The translations under genes and the position numbers were made by a program. 6,600 nt of DNA from Omnitrophica bacterium GWA2_52_8 (GTDB lineage: Bacteria; Omnitrophota; Omnitrophia; Omnitrophales; Aquincolibacteriaceae): contig MHFC01000121.1 of the NCBI GenBank assembly GCA_001804025.1, positions 15,576-22,175 of the forward strand, written 5' to 3'. This document shows, one piece after another, positions 4,648-6,600 of the stretch. The notes beneath the pieces are model-generated. The model did not search any database. It saw only the letters and a list, made by a program, of their open reading frames with translations, and was not told where the DNA came from. Within the stretch, counting starts at the first letter, position 1. The number at the start of each line of letters is the position of its first letter.

Positions 4648-6558
4648 ATGGTTTTCTTGCGCCGGTTGGTTCTCATTACAGCGATCCTGTTTACCGCGGC
4701 GGCGGGCGTTGCCGGCTATGTGATGCGGTCGCATGTTCACTCCGAGGAATTCAAGAAATTCTCCGAAACTAAGATCGGAGAGTTACTCCGCGCCAAAGTT
4801 ACAATCAAGGGCACCCATTTAAGATCTTTTAATCAAGTGTCCTTTGAAGGTATCGAAATTCAATCGCCTCCCGGGGAATCCGATTATCACATTCGGGTCG
4901 GCAAGATAGAATTCCGTTACAGCTTCTGGCAGATTCTCACGCGTAATCTACAAATCCCAAGCTCCGTTGTTTTTACGACCCCGCAATTGACACTTGACGG
5001 TTCCAACGCCTCCTATGAAATGCTTCAGAAACTGATGCGGCCGGATTCGGGCCAGGCATCCGCTTTCCGTCTGATGCTCGACGGAGGCATCATCAGTTTT
5101 AATATTCCCCGGCTGGGCCAGCGGCTTGTTCTTAACGATGTGCGCGGTACGATTGCGCCCGGACGCGATGCCATGATGAGTGTCGATTTGTCGGGCCTAT
5201 CCGACGGCGGTTTTAGGAGCAAGGTACGGGTCTTGGGAGAAGTGGACCCGGCAAGAAAGAAACATTATCTTCGCATTTTGATCAGCGACGGTTCTTTTGA
5301 CGGAAAAGTCCGTCTTCCGTTTCAGGACGTGCAAGGCGAGTTGCTCTTGGAGCACGACAAAATCAGCCTCAAAAATATGGCGGCAACAGTCCACGGATGG
5401 CATGCGGAATTTCAAGGCTCTATGTCGAACTTGCAGGATGGGCCGATGATGTTTCTACAGGCGGAAATCGGAAAATATGAGCTGATGACGCACCGCGTGG
5501 CTTTTCGCGCCGACTTTGCGTCTGAAAAACTTATCGGAAACGTCAAACTCCTCGGCCGGGAAGATCACATTTTCCGCGGGCTGATCCGCCGGCAGGGTGC
5601 AGCGATCATGATTGATCAATTGGAGGTGGACGAAATCTACCGCGGAAAAAGCCGGTTTGACTTTGCAAGCGGCAAAGCGGTTTTGGATCTTGAGAAAGAA
5701 AAGCAGCGCTTATCGGTCGAAACAGACATTAATGAGCTCAATTTTAACGGCCGCTTTAAATTTGATCATTTCTCCCTTTTCGGCCTGGACCTGGTTACCG
5801 AGTTCGCGTTAAACGTACGGCCCGTCGTCCTGCCCTCGGCTTCGTCACAATGGCTTTTTACGGGAGAACTTCAGACGGATTACTTGATTCTTGAATACAC
5901 GCCGTTTTCCGATTTTAAGGCGAATTTTGAAATCACGCCGCGGTTACTGCGCAACATCCGCGCTTCCTGGGGGCGTGTTTTCCGGCTGCAGGGTGACATC
6001 ATGATGTGGCCCAGGCCGGTCAGTGCAAAGCTGGTAGTTAAAGCCAGCAATTATGATTTGCGGACTGTAAAAGAGATTGCCGCAAAACCTCTTCCCAAAG
6101 AACTCGGCGGCATGCTTGATGGGAAATTGAAAATTGAAGGGGCGCTTCAACGTCCCGAAATTGCCGGGCACTTCAATGTTATTGACGGCCGCATCGGGAA
6201 ATTGACGTATGATCGCGGCATTATTCATTTTCGCGGTTTTGCGCCCTACTTGCCTTTGACGGAATCGCGGTTGTTGAAAGGAAGGACGACTCTCAATCTG
6301 GAGGGAGCGCTGGATTTGTCGCTGCCGAATATGTTTTACGGCGTGCGGGTTACGACGGCGGATAAAATTGCTTTGTGGAAAGGCTGGGAGATCAATACCA
6401 GCGCGCTGGACGGCGATCTTGAAATCGAACCCAATATGAACTTGCTTCCGACGCTTTCACTCAAGCCCGGTTTCGAGACGACAAATTCCGCCCGCGGTGA
6501 GACGGAAGGGTATAAAAGCGACCGCTATGTCTCTCTTGGGACTAAATTCAAATTCTAG
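4648..6558 (+). CDS. AsmA/TamB-like envelope protein, short form
   Basis: A 636-aa protein resembling the AsmA/TamB (DUF490) group of inner-membrane-anchored, beta-rich proteins that span the periplasm and serve outer-membrane assembly or lipid transport. Residues 1-6 are basic (RR at 5-6), followed by a hydrophobic helix at about 7-25, a signal anchor placing the rest in the periplasm. Residues 33-75 resemble an AsmA-like N-terminus. The middle is long alternating beta-strand sequence without catalytic motifs. Around 486-519 a GxLxGxLxIxGxLxxPxIxGxF-like pattern is typical of AsmA/TamB repeats. The C-terminus ends YVSLGTKFKF, with alternating hydrophobic residues and a final Phe as in TamB and in outer-membrane beta signals. 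E. coli TamB is about twice as long. The start at 4648 has GAGGGAAGGA (4634-4643) just upstream and precedes the signal anchor directly. The 17-nt gap after clpC suggests one transcript. Family assignment rests on pattern rather than strong identity; a generic AsmA-family label is the safe alternative. Confidence 0.7.
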   Translation: MVFLRRLVLITAILFTAAAGVAGYVMRSHVHSEEFKKFSETKIGELLRAKVTIKGTHLRSFNQVSFEGIEIQSPPGESDYHIRVGKIEFRYSFWQILTRNLQIPSSVVFTTPQLTLDGSNASYEMLQKLMRPDSGQASAFRLMLDGGIISFNIPRLGQRLVLNDVRGTIAPGRDAMMSVDLSGLSDGGFRSKVRVLGEVDPARKKHYLRILISDGSFDGKVRLPFQDVQGELLLEHDKISLKNMAATVHGWHAEFQGSMSNLQDGPMMFLQAEIGKYELMTHRVAFRADFASEKLIGNVKLLGREDHIFRGLIRRQGAAIMIDQLEVDEIYRGKSRFDFASGKAVLDLEKEKQRLSVETDINELNFNGRFKFDHFSLFGLDLVTEFALNVRPVVLPSASSQWLFTGELQTDYLILEYTPFSDFKANFEITPRLLRNIRASWGRVFRLQGDIMMWPRPVSAKLVVKASNYDLRTVKEIAAKPLPKELGGMLDGKLKIEGALQRPEIAGHFNVIDGRIGKLTYDRGIIHFRGFAPYLPLTESRLLKGRTTLNLEGALDLSLPNMFYGVRVTTADKIALWKGWEINTSALDGDLEIEPNMNLLPTLSLKPGFETTNSARGETEGYKSDRYVSLGTKFKF

Positions 6559-6595
6559 TACCGCCCGACATTTGATTTTGGGGGAAGGCGGTACT
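6557..6595. repeat. 9-bp perfect inverted repeat at the right edge (terminator stem or palindromic repeat end)
   Basis: AGTACCGCC (6557-6565) is the exact reverse complement of GGCGGTACT (6587-6595), separated by 21 nt. A T-G wobble (6556/6596) extends the RNA stem to 10 bp. The left arm starts inside the TAG stop of the preceding gene. No T-run follows in the five bases left, so a standard intrinsic terminator is not demonstrated. The large loop and GTAC-containing arms would also suit the end hairpin of an IS200/IS605- or REP-type element. The window ends too soon to choose. Confidence 0.5.
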
Positions 6596-6600
6596 GTACA

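Overview
The window is a compact, plus-strand-only gene block at roughly 50% GC. It holds the 3' end of a branched-chain aminotransferase gene (ilvE), then mcsA, mcsB, clpC, and a gene for a short AsmA/TamB-like envelope protein. All five are co-oriented. The non-coding gaps are 30 nt (ilvE-mcsA), an 8-nt overlap (mcsA-mcsB), 101 nt (mcsB-clpC), 17 nt (clpC-tamB-like) and 42 nt at the right edge. I see no RNA gene, CRISPR array, complete mobile element or credible minus-strand gene.

The core is a protein-arginine phosphorylation and degradation module. McsB is the protein-arginine kinase, McsA is its zinc-binding activator, and ClpC is the AAA+ unfoldase that in Firmicutes recognises phosphoarginine-tagged substrates and delivers them to ClpP. 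Visible residues support an intact writer and reader: the guanido-kinase catalytic motifs and an RDxxRA motif in McsB, the two Glu residues in the ClpC N-domain at the positions that bind phosphoarginine in Bacillus subtilis, and a ClpP-docking loop. CtsR, the Firmicutes repressor that normally heads this operon, is not here. An amino-acid metabolism gene occupies that position. No arginine phosphatase (YwlE-like) or clpP is visible either.

The last gene suggests a cell with an outer membrane. Its product has an N-terminal inner-membrane anchor, a long beta-rich body of AsmA/TamB character, and a C-terminus ending in alternating aromatic and hydrophobic residues with a final Phe. A diderm with mcsA-mcsB-clpC that is not a classical Firmicute points by inference to an uncultured diderm lineage such as Omnitrophota or a relative. 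The taxonomy is not proven from this sequence.

Regulatory material is concentrated in the 101-nt gap before clpC. It holds a perfect TATAAT, a weak hairpin with a T-run, and a 12-bp perfect palindrome just upstream of the clpC ribosome-binding site. This suggests clpC (and the envelope gene behind it) can be transcribed separately from mcsAB. The window ends in a 9-bp perfect inverted repeat starting inside the last stop codon, which is either a terminator stem or the edge of a dispersed palindromic repeat.
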